Origin: an uncultured Veillonella sp.
Lineage (GTDB): Bacteria > Bacillota > Negativicutes > Veillonellales > Veillonellaceae
Assembly (NCBI RefSeq): GCF_900545205.1
Contig: NZ_UQYC01000015.1
Coordinates: 1-29,185, forward strand
Reading direction: 5' to 3'
Length of the DNA stretch: 29,185 nucleotides
In this document: positions 1 to 7,408 of the stretch, piece by piece
Layout of the letters: every line of letters begins with the position of its first letter
Numbering within the stretch: the stretch's first letter is position 1
Translations under genes and position numbers: made by a program
Notes under the pieces: generated by a model
What the model saw: the letters and a program-made list of their open reading frames with translations, nothing else
Database searches by the model: none
Told to the model about the DNA's origin: nothing

Positions 1-340
1 TAAGCCGAGTTCTGTTCCGCTTGCGCGGTGACGATTATCTTTCTAGGCGTACAGTCGCCTGCACGCTCGAGCGACACAACCCGGAAGGTAGGCGGGACCA
101 CCCTTAACCCTTCCCTATTCGGTCTTGCTCCGGATGGGGTTTACCGAGCCAGCCTGTTACCAGACTGCTGGTGAGCTCTTACCTCACCTTTCCACCCTTA
201 CCACTGACGTGGCGGTTTCCTTTTCTATGGCACTTTCCCTAAGGTTACCCTCGCCAGACGTTATCTGGCATCCTGCCCTATGGAGCTCGGACTTTCCTCG
301 AGTCCTATGGACTCGCAACCGTCTTTCATACTTGCTTCAA
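1..340 (-). ncRNA. rnpB: RNase P RNA, bacterial type A (3' end cut off by window edge)
   Basis: This is the catalytic RNA of RNase P, which trims the 5' leaders of tRNA precursors. On the minus strand the conserved blocks appear in order: GAGGAAAGTCCGAGCTCC and CATAGGGCAGGATGCCAG near the 5' end, then GGTAAGGGTGGAAAGGTG, GAGGTAAGAGCTCACC, GGTAAACCCCATCCGGAGC and finally ACAGAACTCGGCTTA at window base 1. Overall it follows the E. coli-like type A pattern rather than the Bacillus type B pattern. The strand that would close terminal helix P1 lies beyond base 1, so roughly the last 15-20 nt are missing. The 5' end is set by a likely promoter just upstream and is approximate. A short open frame antisense to it is not a gene. 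Confidence 0.95.
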
Positions 341-345
341 TTCAG

Positions 346-373
346 TTTATCATAGCTAGCCTATTTGTTGCAA
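346..373 (-). promoter_or_regulatory. Probable promoter of rnpB
   Basis: On the minus strand TTGCAA (368-373) and GATAAA (346-351) are separated by 16 bp, placing a start near base 340, where the RNase P RNA begins. It lies in the short gap after the NIF3 stop codon, so rnpB can be transcribed independently of the upstream genes. This is a match by eye only. Confidence 0.5.
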
Positions 374-385
374 GAAAATGCAATA

Positions 386-1489
386 TTATAAGAAAAAGAA
401 ATCATTCTGTTCTGTAAAAGCTTTCACAGGAACAGATATATCTTTACTAAGTAAATAGTCACGTAAACCGCTAGCAACAATAGATTCTGTGCCAAAATGA
501 CCTGCATCAACTACAAGCAATCCAAGCTCTTTAGCTAATTGTGCATCATGATATTTCACATCGCCTGTAACATATGCGTCTACACGCAGGCGAGCTGCAT
601 CCTTAATAAATTCAGCACCGGCACCAGAACATAGTGCTATGGATTGAATTTCTTTAGGTGCTATGCCAGCAAAACGAATATTAGCCTCTGGTAATGCTTC
701 CTGTACCCATTCACGGAATGTATCTAAATCTAAGGCGTTTGGTAATCTACCAATACGACCTAAATATTGAGTCGCCCCTTTCGGCTCAACTAAGGATAGC
801 ACCTCATAAGCGGCCTCTTCATAAGGATGTGCATCTTTCATCGCTTCAATGACGTGTTGCAAATGTATACCATCTACCAACGCATTGATTTGTACTTCTG
901 GTACTACTGTCATAGATCCGGCTTCACCAATTACAGGATGAGAGGTATCATTGCCTACAAAGCGACCTTCACCATGAGCACTAAAACTACAGTATTCATA
1001 GTTACCAATACGTCCAGCACCAGCATTCCCCATTGCCATTCGAACCGCATCAGCTGCATTTTCAGGTACAAAGGTAGTTATCTTATACAATGCGTCTTCC
1101 CCAGTTTTGATAAAGCCTTTAATATCTATAAGACCTAATTGTTCTGCCAACATATCATTCAAGCCACCAGGTGCAATATCAAGATTGGTATGTGCACTGT
1201 ACACGGCAATATTATGTTGGATTAATTGATTAATCATTCGCCCTTGCGCCGTATCACAAGACAATTGTTTTAAGCCCTTAAAAATCAACGGGTGATGACT
1301 AACAATTACATTACAGTCATGTTCAATGGCATATGAAATGGCCTCCTCTGTTACATCTAATGTAGTTAACACACCTGTGACGATAGCATTTCTATCACCC
1401 ACCATGAGGCCCACATTATCCCAAGATTCTGCATAAGAACGAGGGGCCAATTGTTCCATTAAGGTAATAACTTGTCGAACTGTTGTCAT
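386..1489 (-). CDS. NIF3/YqfO-family dinuclear metal-binding protein
   Basis: This is a 367-residue member of the NIF3 (DUF34) family, toroidal hexamers that bind two metal ions. The precise reaction is unsettled; a role linked to GTP cyclohydrolase type IB or metal insertion has been proposed for some members. Metal-ligand motifs are visible: SHHPLIF near residue 65, AHTNLD near 100, and VDAGHFGTE near the C-terminus. The length and a middle block of about 110 residues (roughly 120-235) match the YqfO form, which carries a PII/CutA-like insert. The open frame could begin at a GTG three codons earlier (1498), overlapping the trmK stop. The ATG at 1489 is better spaced from an AAGAAG ribosome-binding site. 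It follows trmK with almost no gap, and trmK-nif3 pairing after rpoD is typical of Firmicutes. Confidence 0.9.
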   Translation of the reverse strand: MTTVRQVITLMEQLAPRSYAESWDNVGLMVGDRNAIVTGVLTTLDVTEEAISYAIEHDCNVIVSHHPLIFKGLKQLSCDTAQGRMINQLIQHNIAVYSAHTNLDIAPGGLNDMLAEQLGLIDIKGFIKTGEDALYKITTFVPENAADAVRMAMGNAGAGRIGNYEYCSFSAHGEGRFVGNDTSHPVIGEAGSMTVVPEVQINALVDGIHLQHVIEAMKDAHPYEEAAYEVLSLVEPKGATQYLGRIGRLPNALDLDTFREWVQEALPEANIRFAGIAPKEIQSIALCSGAGAEFIKDAARLRVDAYVTGDVKYHDAQLAKELGLLVVDAGHFGTESIVASGLRDYLLSKDISVPVKAFTEQNDFFFL

Positions 1490-1494
1490 AAAGC

Positions 1495-2232
1495 TCACTT
1501 CTTTCTATCTTCTAAAAGTCCGTGCAGAAATTCTACTTCACGCTCTAAATCCTTATACTTATCTGTATGGCTCAATTGCTCAGTCATACCGTCTAGTGCA
1601 CATTGTCGTTGATATATTAAGTACTCAATGTATTTCGTCCAAAGTGATGGTCGTTCCTGTTCTAAAAGAGCACCTACAGACCATAATAACGAATCCTCTG
1701 GTAATGATTGATAAACATCTACGTATTCAGCCATGCCCGTATACGCTTCTACCTGATCATTACGCACTGCTAAAAATGCAGTGTATAGCTTTCCTGCATC
1801 TTCAACGATGATTTCAAGGACGATAACATAGCCCTTTTGTACCATATATTGACGTAATTCTTTTTGTCCATTCTGTGGTTGTAATACGTAGAACTCTAAA
1901 GGCTCTGGACCGGCATCTACAATATCGCGCATGAGATATCCACCCATACCACAGCAAATGGCACCATTTAATTCGCCCTTCTCTGTTACCTTTAGACCAT
2001 CCCCTAATCGACAATCTACTTTAGAAGTTAACCCACAAGATTGAACATATTCTTTTGCAGATTCTAAAGGTCCTTTATGCACGTCGCCAGCAATAACAAA
2101 TTCAGCACGATTACGGTTGATAAGTTCTACTGCTAAATATCCATGATCAGTACCAATATCAGCTATAGCATGAGCTTTTGGTACGATTGAAAACACCGCC
2201 TCTAAGCGATCCATCATAGGTCTAGGTTCCAT
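1495..2232 (-). CDS. trmK: tRNA (adenine(22)-N1)-methyltransferase TrmK
   Basis: A Rossmann-fold class I SAM-dependent methyltransferase that places m1A at position 22 in the D-loop of tRNAs. The SAM-binding motif ADIGTDHGYLAVELI lies at about residues 24-38 and the second core motif AICCGMGGYLM at about 95-105. A C-terminal helical region (about residues 165-245) follows, as in the B. subtilis YqfN family. The frame stays open to 2313, but that extension runs through a transcription terminator and into the tRNA gene. I therefore chose the ATG at 2232, which has GAGGAATT just upstream and gives 245 residues, normal for the family. Co-location with the NIF3 gene, normally downstream of rpoD, supports the assignment. 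No promoter is obvious between the terminator and the start, so some expression may come from read-through. Confidence 0.92.
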   Translation of the reverse strand: MEPRPMMDRLEAVFSIVPKAHAIADIGTDHGYLAVELINRNRAEFVIAGDVHKGPLESAKEYVQSCGLTSKVDCRLGDGLKVTEKGELNGAICCGMGGYLMRDIVDAGPEPLEFYVLQPQNGQKELRQYMVQKGYVIVLEIIVEDAGKLYTAFLAVRNDQVEAYTGMAEYVDVYQSLPEDSLLWSVGALLEQERPSLWTKYIEYLIYQRQCALDGMTEQLSHTDKYKDLEREVEFLHGLLEDRKK

Positions 2233-2249
2233 AATTCCTCTATTACTAT

Positions 2250-2286
2250 ATATAAAAATAACCGCCCTTGAATTCTCAAGGACGGT
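2250..2286 (-). terminator. Rho-independent terminator of the tRNA gene
   Basis: Bases 2261-2286 form a hairpin with an 11-bp stem containing one C/A mismatch and a four-base loop. On the minus strand it is followed directly by TTATTTTTATA. It sits 15 bp beyond the encoded CCA of the tRNA and just before the trmK start. Confidence 0.85.
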
Positions 2287-2301
2287 AGATATCAACATAA
2301 T

Positions 2302-2376
2302 TGGTGGGCCCACCTGGGATCGAACCAGGGACCGACCGGTTATGAGCCGGTTGCTCTACCCCTGAGCTATAGGCCC
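2302..2376 (-). tRNA. tRNA with CAU anticodon, probably tRNA-Ile2 (lysidine type)
   Basis: The complete 75-nt cloverleaf reads GGGCCTA acceptor, GCTC/GAGC D-stem, ACCGG-CTCATAA-CCGGT anticodon arm, CCTGG-TTCGATC-CCAGG T arm, TGGGCCC, discriminator A and an encoded CCA. The anticodon is CAU, so it is either methionine elongator or the isoleucine tRNA whose C34 is converted to lysidine by TilS. The acceptor has C4-G69 and C5-G68 pairs, reported TilS identity features in E. coli tRNA-Ile2 and also present in B. subtilis tRNA-Ile2. This favours Ile2, but elongator Met is not excluded. It is not an initiator tRNA: base 1 pairs normally and the anticodon stem lacks the three GC pairs. It has its own promoter and terminator. 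Confidence 0.93.
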
Positions 2377-2398
2377 ACAGTTAGTTTCTAGCTTATTA

Positions 2399-2428
2399 AT
2401 TATACCGAATAGCCTAACTATTAGTCAA
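2399..2428 (-). promoter_or_regulatory. Promoter of the tRNA gene
   Basis: TTGACT (2423-2428) and TATAAT (2399-2404) on the minus strand are separated by 18 bp, close to the sigma-A consensus. The predicted start near 2392 leaves about 16 nt of leader before tRNA base 1. It lies just downstream of the folE stop codon. Confidence 0.8.
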
Positions 2429-2438
2429 GATATCTAGT

Positions 2439-3002
2439 CTACGACTGTTTCATCAACATAAAACGGTGAATCATATTATCTTCGTTAAATACACCCTTTG
2501 TAGCTAATGTAGTAGTCTGGCTATCTGTAGATTTAATCCCTCTCGCACTCATACAACTATGAGAAGATGTAATATGAACAATAACATCCTCTGACCCCGT
2601 AGCTAGTGAAATAACTTCAGCTATATCTTCTCCAATTTTTTCTTGTAATTGCAATCGTTTGCAACACATTTCAGCAATGCGAGGTATTTTAGATAAGCCA
2701 ATAACACGACCTTTAGGAATATAGCCAATGCTAATACTCATATCATACATCAAAGCCATATGGTGTTCGCAATGGGAAAAACACGTAATATCCTTTACTA
2801 CAACCATTTGATTTGTATCAACTTCAAAGGTTTTACCATACATCTCTGCAATCTCAGCATTCGTATACTGAATTCCTTCGTATACCTCTGCCATCATTTG
2901 AGCTACGCGCTTAGGCGTTTCTACTAAACCTTCACGATTAGGGTCCTCCCCTAAGGCTTCTAGCAATTGATATACAAGTGATTCTACTTTTTCTGTATCC
3001 AT
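2439..3002 (-). CDS. folE: GTP cyclohydrolase I (type IA)
   Basis: It converts GTP to 7,8-dihydroneopterin triphosphate, the shared entry step to tetrahydrofolate and to queuosine/7-deazaguanine precursors. The protein has 187 residues, normal for the family. Visible signatures are REGLVETPKRVAQMM near residues 23-37, the zinc-binding HCEHH near 77-81, SIGYIPKGRVIGLSKIPRI around 90-110, and the second zinc cysteine in SSHSCMSARGI near 146-156. The start ATG has AAAGGGG seven bases upstream. It is the last gene after queD and queE, about 90 bp behind queE. The neighbours suggest it supplies the QueD substrate as well as folate. No type IB enzyme is seen in the window. Confidence 0.95.
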   Translation of the reverse strand: MDTEKVESLVYQLLEALGEDPNREGLVETPKRVAQMMAEVYEGIQYTNAEIAEMYGKTFEVDTNQMVVVKDITCFSHCEHHMALMYDMSISIGYIPKGRVIGLSKIPRIAEMCCKRLQLQEKIGEDIAEVISLATGSEDVIVHITSSHSCMSARGIKSTDSQTTTLATKGVFNEDNMIHRFMLMKQS

Positions 3003-3092
3003 ATGTTCCCCTTTATATCAAGGTGTCATCATATCATAATGTATCATACTGCATTAGAAAACATTCGATACTCTACCTACACCCTAACTATA

Positions 3093-3836
3093 CTATACAC
3101 CTTTCGCATCAGGATCCCATACAAATTTATGAATCTGTAATTGGAATCGTACATTTTGTAGATTATGTTCTTTCATATAATCAATAATGGCAGCTGCCTC
3201 TATTTTCCCCCACACTGGCGATACATAGATTTGAGCCTTTGTAGGATAGTGATTAATCATACGACGCATACAGTCTAAATCCTCTACGGAACCTACTACA
3301 AATTTAATTAAATCCTGCTTCCTAGAAACTTTGAATATATCTAAATTCATAGATTCCTCAGCTAAAGAGGATGGTGTTTTATAATCGTAGGTAAACCACA
3401 CATTTTCTCGGTGAAAGCTCGGTATAATCGTACCATTTGTTTCAATATTGAAATCGTAAAGACTTTCACTATCTAATACGTCTTGAGCATCTTCAGATAC
3501 ATTATTTTCCGTAGTCGATTTTTTATCAGCACACGGTTTATCCTCTAATTTAGCAGATTTACGACGATTTAATTCATCGATTAGCTCCACTACAGCAGCT
3601 TCTTGTAATAGTGGCTCACCACCCGTAATGGTAATTCGATGATTGCCTAAACGTTCAATAACATCAGCCACCTCTCGGACGGTCATGTCTGTGAAAGTAC
3701 TATCAATACCATAACTATAGGTAGTATCGCAATATGAACAGCGTATATTGCAATCATGAAGGCGTAAGAATGTGGTTAATAGCCCTTGACGACTTCCTTC
3801 ACCATCAATAGAAGCGAAGATTTCAATCACGTTCAT
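3093..3836 (-). CDS. queE: 7-carboxy-7-deazaguanine synthase (radical SAM)
   Basis: It rearranges 6-carboxytetrahydropterin to 7-carboxy-7-deazaguanine on the path to preQ0, preQ1 and queuosine. The radical SAM cluster motif C-x3-C-x2-C is at residues 29-36 (CNIRCSYC). It is preceded by the family start IFASIDGEGSRQG and followed by TITGGEPLLQE near 69-79. Residues of about 90-125 form a charged, low-complexity insert between core elements that looks poorly conserved. The length of 247 is still within the family range. The gene overlaps the end of queD by 14 bp, implying translational coupling. Expected partners are QueD (directly upstream) and QueC (not in the window). Confidence 0.93.
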   Translation of the reverse strand: MNVIEIFASIDGEGSRQGLLTTFLRLHDCNIRCSYCDTTYSYGIDSTFTDMTVREVADVIERLGNHRITITGGEPLLQEAAVVELIDELNRRKSAKLEDKPCADKKSTTENNVSEDAQDVLDSESLYDFNIETNGTIIPSFHRENVWFTYDYKTPSSLAEESMNLDIFKVSRKQDLIKFVVGSVEDLDCMRRMINHYPTKAQIYVSPVWGKIEAAAIIDYMKEHNLQNVRFQLQIHKFVWDPDAKGV

Positions 3837-4161
3837 AAATAGCTGTGTTCCCTTCAGACTCTTGAACCTCTACTTTGAAACATTTAGGGCCCAACTCATC
3901 AGCAATCCATTTTGCCATGTTTTCAGCAGTAGGATTAATATCGCCTAATACATCATTGATATGACGATGATCTAAGCGGCCATGTATTTTTTCTTTAATA
4001 ATGGTAAAGTCGATGACCATGCCATTATGGTCTAACTCTTCAGAACGAGCATGAACCGTAATAATCCAATTATGCCCATGAAGATTTTGACATTTACTTG
4101 GATAATCTAATTTCAATTGGTGAGATGCACTCACCTCTAATCGTTTTGTAACTGTAAACAT
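3823..4161 (-). CDS. queD: 6-carboxy-5,6,7,8-tetrahydropterin synthase
   Basis: A member of the 6-pyruvoyl-tetrahydropterin synthase fold that turns dihydroneopterin triphosphate into 6-carboxytetrahydropterin for 7-deazaguanine synthesis. Zinc ligands H14, H28 and H30 are visible (SASHQL; CQNLHGHNW), with the catalytic cysteine C24. DHRHIND near 64-70 and the EVQESEGN C-terminal motif complete the active site. At 112 residues it is of typical size. TAGGAG lies seven bases before the ATG. It opens the queD-queE-folE cassette and has a leader of roughly 105 nt containing a tandem repeat. Confidence 0.94.
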   Translation of the reverse strand: MFTVTKRLEVSASHQLKLDYPSKCQNLHGHNWIITVHARSEELDHNGMVIDFTIIKEKIHGRLDHRHINDVLGDINPTAENMAKWIADELGPKCFKVEVQESEGNTAIYERD

Positions 4162-4173
4162 TATATCTCCTAA

Positions 4174-4213
4174 ATATTATATGAACTTTAATATATTATA
4201 TGCACTTTAATAT
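4174..4213. repeat. Tandem 21-bp direct repeat in the queD leader
   Basis: Two 21-bp copies, 4174-4194 and 4193-4213, differ at a single base and overlap by two bases, giving a 19-bp period. On the minus strand each reads ATATTAAAGT, then G or T, then CATATAATAT. The block sits between the probable queD promoter and its ribosome-binding site. It could be a pair of operator sites, duplicated -10-like elements, or simply A+T-rich slippage. Confidence 0.7.
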
Positions 4214-4274
4214 TTGCTATGTATTACATTAAAAGGCTTTAACGTACTCTTATTACTTACGTTTACTATCTTTA

Positions 4275-4283
4275 ATTATATCA
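4275..4283 (-). promoter_or_regulatory. Probable extended -10 promoter of queD-queE-folE
   Basis: TGATATAAT on the minus strand is a perfect TG-n-TATAAT extended -10 element. No good -35 exists at 16-18 bp, because that position is occupied by the rpoD terminator stem, but extended -10 promoters can work without one. The predicted start is near 4268. Confidence 0.55.
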
Positions 4284-4328
4284 CAAAAGGGTTGCAACAC
4301 AGCACAATAGCACTGTATTACAACCCTT
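4281..4328 (-). terminator. Rho-independent terminator of rpoD
   Basis: Arms at 4287-4302 and 4313-4328 pair at 14 of 16 positions around a 10-base loop. On the minus strand the hairpin runs into TTTTGTGAT. It starts 16 bp after the rpoD stop codon. Confidence 0.88.
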
Positions 4329-4343
4329 AAGAGATTCAACATC

Positions 4344-5507
4344 TTATAAGAAGTCTTTAATTTTATCCCGTTTACCACGATTGCGCAATTTAGTAAGCGC
4401 TTTACCTTCGATTTGACGGATACGTTCACGGGTTACATTGAAATGTTGACCTACTTCTTCCAATGTACGTGGTTTACCATCTTTCAAACCAAAGCGCAAG
4501 ATCAATACTTGTTGCTCACGGTCAGTTAAGCATGTAAATACATCTTCAATTTGTTCTTGTAATAAGATGTAGCTAGCTGCATCATCTGGAGCAATAGCAT
4601 CTTGGTCTTCAATGAAGTCTCCTAAGTGAGAGTCTTCCTCTTCACCAATTGGAGTTTCCAATGATACTGGTTCTTGTGCGATTTTTTGAATTTCACGCAC
4701 ACGCTCTACCGTAATCCCCATACCTTCTGCAATTTCCTCTGGTAATGGTTCACGACCTTTATCTTGCAACAATTGTCGGGAAATACGAATCAATTTATTG
4801 ATTGTTTCTACCATATGTACTGGAATACGAATTGTACGAGCTTGGTCCGCAATAGCACGAGTAATGGCTTGACGAATCCACCATGTAGCATATGTGGAGA
4901 ATTTATAACCCTTTGTATAGTCGAACTTATCTACAGCTTTAATAAGGCCCAAGTTACCTTCTTGAATCAAGTCCAAGAATAACATACCACGACCTACATA
5001 GCGTTTCGCAATACTTACTACTAGGCGCAAGTTAGCATCTACCAATTTTTTCTTAGCCTTTTTGGCAAGTTGAATGTCTTTATATGTAGCATCTTCTGCT
5101 GCGCCAGCTTCAATTTGCTTAGCTAAAACAATTTCCTCATCAGCGGAAAGCAATGGAACACGACCGATTTCTTTGAGGTACATACGTACTGGATCATCAA
5201 TGTTAACGCCAGAGTCTACACTTAAATCGATGGAGATATTCTTTTCACTAGAAGTATCCTCTTCATCCTCTTCTTCTGGCTCTATTGGATTAGCATCAGC
5301 GTCCTCACCGTCGATATCAGCCACGACTTCAATATTTAACTTACCAAATGTAGTATAAATATCATCTAATTGTTCTGCAGTAAGATCAGTCTGCTCATGA
5401 AGAGCATCTGAAATCTCGGATTGTGTCAACACACCGCTTTTACGGCCTTTTTCAAGAAGTTGTTCAACAATCTCCTCTATTTGACTTTTTTGTACTTTCT
5501 TAGCCAC
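4344..5507 (-). CDS. rpoD: Primary RNA polymerase sigma factor (sigma-70/SigA)
   Basis: The housekeeping sigma factor that directs RNA polymerase to -35/-10 promoters. Its 387 residues hold a short region 1.1 (about 1-60), an acidic linker (about 63-90), region 1.2 from DDPVRMYLKEIGRVPLL, region 2 with the -10 recognition helix (FSTYATWWIRQAITRAIAD), region 3, and region 4 with a helix-turn-helix ending NVTRERIRQIEGKAL. The size resembles Gram-positive SigA rather than the long proteobacterial form with a large non-conserved insert. Translation starts at GTG, with AAGGAG six bases upstream. It follows dnaG by 23 bp, the conserved dnaG-rpoD pairing, and ends at a strong terminator. Confidence 0.97.
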   Translation of the reverse strand: MAKKVQKSQIEEIVEQLLEKGRKSGVLTQSEISDALHEQTDLTAEQLDDIYTTFGKLNIEVVADIDGEDADANPIEPEEEDEEDTSSEKNISIDLSVDSGVNIDDPVRMYLKEIGRVPLLSADEEIVLAKQIEAGAAEDATYKDIQLAKKAKKKLVDANLRLVVSIAKRYVGRGMLFLDLIQEGNLGLIKAVDKFDYTKGYKFSTYATWWIRQAITRAIADQARTIRIPVHMVETINKLIRISRQLLQDKGREPLPEEIAEGMGITVERVREIQKIAQEPVSLETPIGEEEDSHLGDFIEDQDAIAPDDAASYILLQEQIEDVFTCLTDREQQVLILRFGLKDGKPRTLEEVGQHFNVTRERIRQIEGKALTKLRNRGKRDKIKDFL

Positions 5508-5530
5508 AGCGCTCTCCTTTTTACATTATA

Positions 5531-7303
5531 TTACTTAGACCATTCTCTAATTAAGTTCTGTATTTCCTGACACTTATGTAATTCGCTAATAAATGTCGAA
5601 TCTCCTGCCCGTTTTAGTTGATCCGCCATAATTGAATGCGCTTTATACTGTTCACGCAATGAATGAAGCCTTATCTTGCGGATTAATCCAGGCACTTGCA
5701 CCTTATATTCATCCTCACTCATAACAACCAATCTAGAGTAAATATCATACTCCGATGGGGATAAAACAGACTGAATGGTAGTATCATCTAGACGACCTTC
5801 TTGTTTAAATAAGGTGAATATCTTTTCTATTATACCGCGATATTCAATTTTTTCAAAGTCCTCTAATGGCAAGTAGCTCATCATATGTTGTAACACTTCA
5901 CCATCTGTAAAGGCTAAGGACAATAATTTCTCTGCATCACCTTTAGGTAAATCCTGTGTTGGCAAAGGTGCAGATGCAGTATCCACTAATTCAATTTGTC
6001 CTTTTTTTACATAGTCTCTGAAATATCTAAAGATACTACTATTATCAAGCCACAAAGGTAATGCCAATGTTTTTAATGCATCATCCCGTTGTGTTTGACT
6101 ATCTATATTAGCAATATACGGGAATACATCAGCCAAAACAGCTTGCTTCCCTTCCGTATCATTTGTATCGTGTTTAATTAGGGACTCACTCAATAAATAA
6201 TCAAGAGGCTTAACCGCTTTAGCCACTAAATCTTTAAATGCTTGTCCTCCATGATTACGTACATAATCATCTGGATCTTTGCCATCTGGCATAGCGAGGA
6301 CACGCACCTTGAAGTCCGTATTTTGCAATAATTCTATAGCTCTAGCCGCCGCTTGACGACCTGCTCCATCCATATCATAGGCCAGCACAATTCCATCGGC
6401 CTGCCGCATCAAGATATGCCCATGGTCTCGTGTATAAGCTGTCCCCAAAGATGCTACCACATTAGTAACACCATGGTTATGGGCAGATATAACGTCCATA
6501 TACCCTTCCACAAGGATAGCCTGTCGTTCTTGACGAATGGATTTATAAGCCTTATCAAAGGCAAATAATAGTTTCCCCTTTTCAAAGATGGCTGATTCTG
6601 GTGAGTTCAAATATTTTGGCGTACTGTCATCCATGACACGTCCACCAAAGGCAACTACACGACCTTTACCATCCATAATAGGAAACATAATACGGTTTCT
6701 AAAGAAATCGTAAAACTGCCCTTTTTGATTTTTACGAACTAGATTTAGCTCCAAGAGAATGGAATCATCAATGCCGCGTTCGTGAAAGGCACGATACAAC
6801 TTATCCCAACCATCTGGAGCAAAGCCTAATTTAAATTTTTCAATCGTCTCTTTTGTAAGGCCCCGTTTTTTTAAGTAATCAAGGCCAACCTTACCAATCG
6901 ATGTTTGAGTAAGGCAGTTATGGAAAAATGTAGCCGCTAGTTCTGACGCTTCATATAGTTTTTTCCGTCGTTCGTCTCGAGCTCGTTGTTCTGGTGAAAG
7001 CTTAGCCTCTGGCAATGGAATATTAGCGCGATTAGCAAGGCGCTCTAAGACCTCAACAAAGCTTAAATGCTCAAGTTCCATAAGGAATTTAATGACATTT
7101 CCCGATGCATGACAGCCAAAACAATAATAAAAGCCCTTTTCAGGGGCAACACTAAAGGACGGCGTCTTTTCATTATGAAATGGACAACAACCCCAATAGT
7201 TCTTGCCCCGTTTCTTTAAGGCTACATGCTCAGATATTACAGATACAATATCATTTGCATCTTTGATTTGTTCAATCAATTCATTTTCAAAATATCGGCT
7301 CAT
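5531..7303 (-). CDS. dnaG: DNA primase
   Basis: It synthesises RNA primers for Okazaki fragments at the replication fork with DnaB helicase. The N-terminal CHC2 zinc-binding domain is visible (CPFHNEKTPSFSV ... YYCFGCHASGN, about residues 38-65). The RNA polymerase core contains DFFRNRIMFPI and FGGRVMDDSTPKYLNSPE. The Toprim fold follows (LVEGYMDVISAHNHG, VVASLGTA, VLAYDMDGAGRQAA, about 260-325). A less conserved helicase-binding C-terminus completes 590 residues. An in-frame TTG two codons earlier (7309) is only two bases from the AGGAGG, so the ATG at 7303, eight bases away, is the better start. It leads directly into rpoD. Confidence 0.97.
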   Translation of the reverse strand: MSRYFENELIEQIKDANDIVSVISEHVALKKRGKNYWGCCPFHNEKTPSFSVAPEKGFYYCFGCHASGNVIKFLMELEHLSFVEVLERLANRANIPLPEAKLSPEQRARDERRKKLYEASELAATFFHNCLTQTSIGKVGLDYLKKRGLTKETIEKFKLGFAPDGWDKLYRAFHERGIDDSILLELNLVRKNQKGQFYDFFRNRIMFPIMDGKGRVVAFGGRVMDDSTPKYLNSPESAIFEKGKLLFAFDKAYKSIRQERQAILVEGYMDVISAHNHGVTNVVASLGTAYTRDHGHILMRQADGIVLAYDMDGAGRQAAARAIELLQNTDFKVRVLAMPDGKDPDDYVRNHGGQAFKDLVAKAVKPLDYLLSESLIKHDTNDTEGKQAVLADVFPYIANIDSQTQRDDALKTLALPLWLDNSSIFRYFRDYVKKGQIELVDTASAPLPTQDLPKGDAEKLLSLAFTDGEVLQHMMSYLPLEDFEKIEYRGIIEKIFTLFKQEGRLDDTTIQSVLSPSEYDIYSRLVVMSEDEYKVQVPGLIRKIRLHSLREQYKAHSIMADQLKRAGDSTFISELHKCQEIQNLIREWSK

Positions 7304-7341
7304 AGCCAACGCCTCCTTCCCTTATATATATTAATTCGATA

Positions 7342-7367
7342 TACAAATAAAAAATCCTCTATTTGTA
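7342..7367. repeat. 8-bp inverted repeat in the dnaG leader
   Basis: Perfect arms tacaaata (7342-7349) and tatttgta (7360-7367) flank a 10-base spacer, about 40 bp upstream of the dnaG start. It could fold in the mRNA or be a protein-binding site. It is not followed by a usable U-tract on the minus strand. Confidence 0.5.
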
Positions 7368-7408
7368 AAGTAATTTAATCAATTATCAAGTCGACCGATT
7401 TAGTAACT

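Noticed and set aside
2233..2313. N-terminal extension of TrmK by 27 codons
   Set aside because: It would translate through a terminator hairpin and the 3' end of the tRNA gene; the ATG at 2232 gives the normal family length.
4162..4270. preQ1 riboswitch in front of queD
   Set aside because: I looked for the class I stem and A-rich tail and could not fit them; the leader is mostly A+T-rich direct repeats. A covariance search could still change this.
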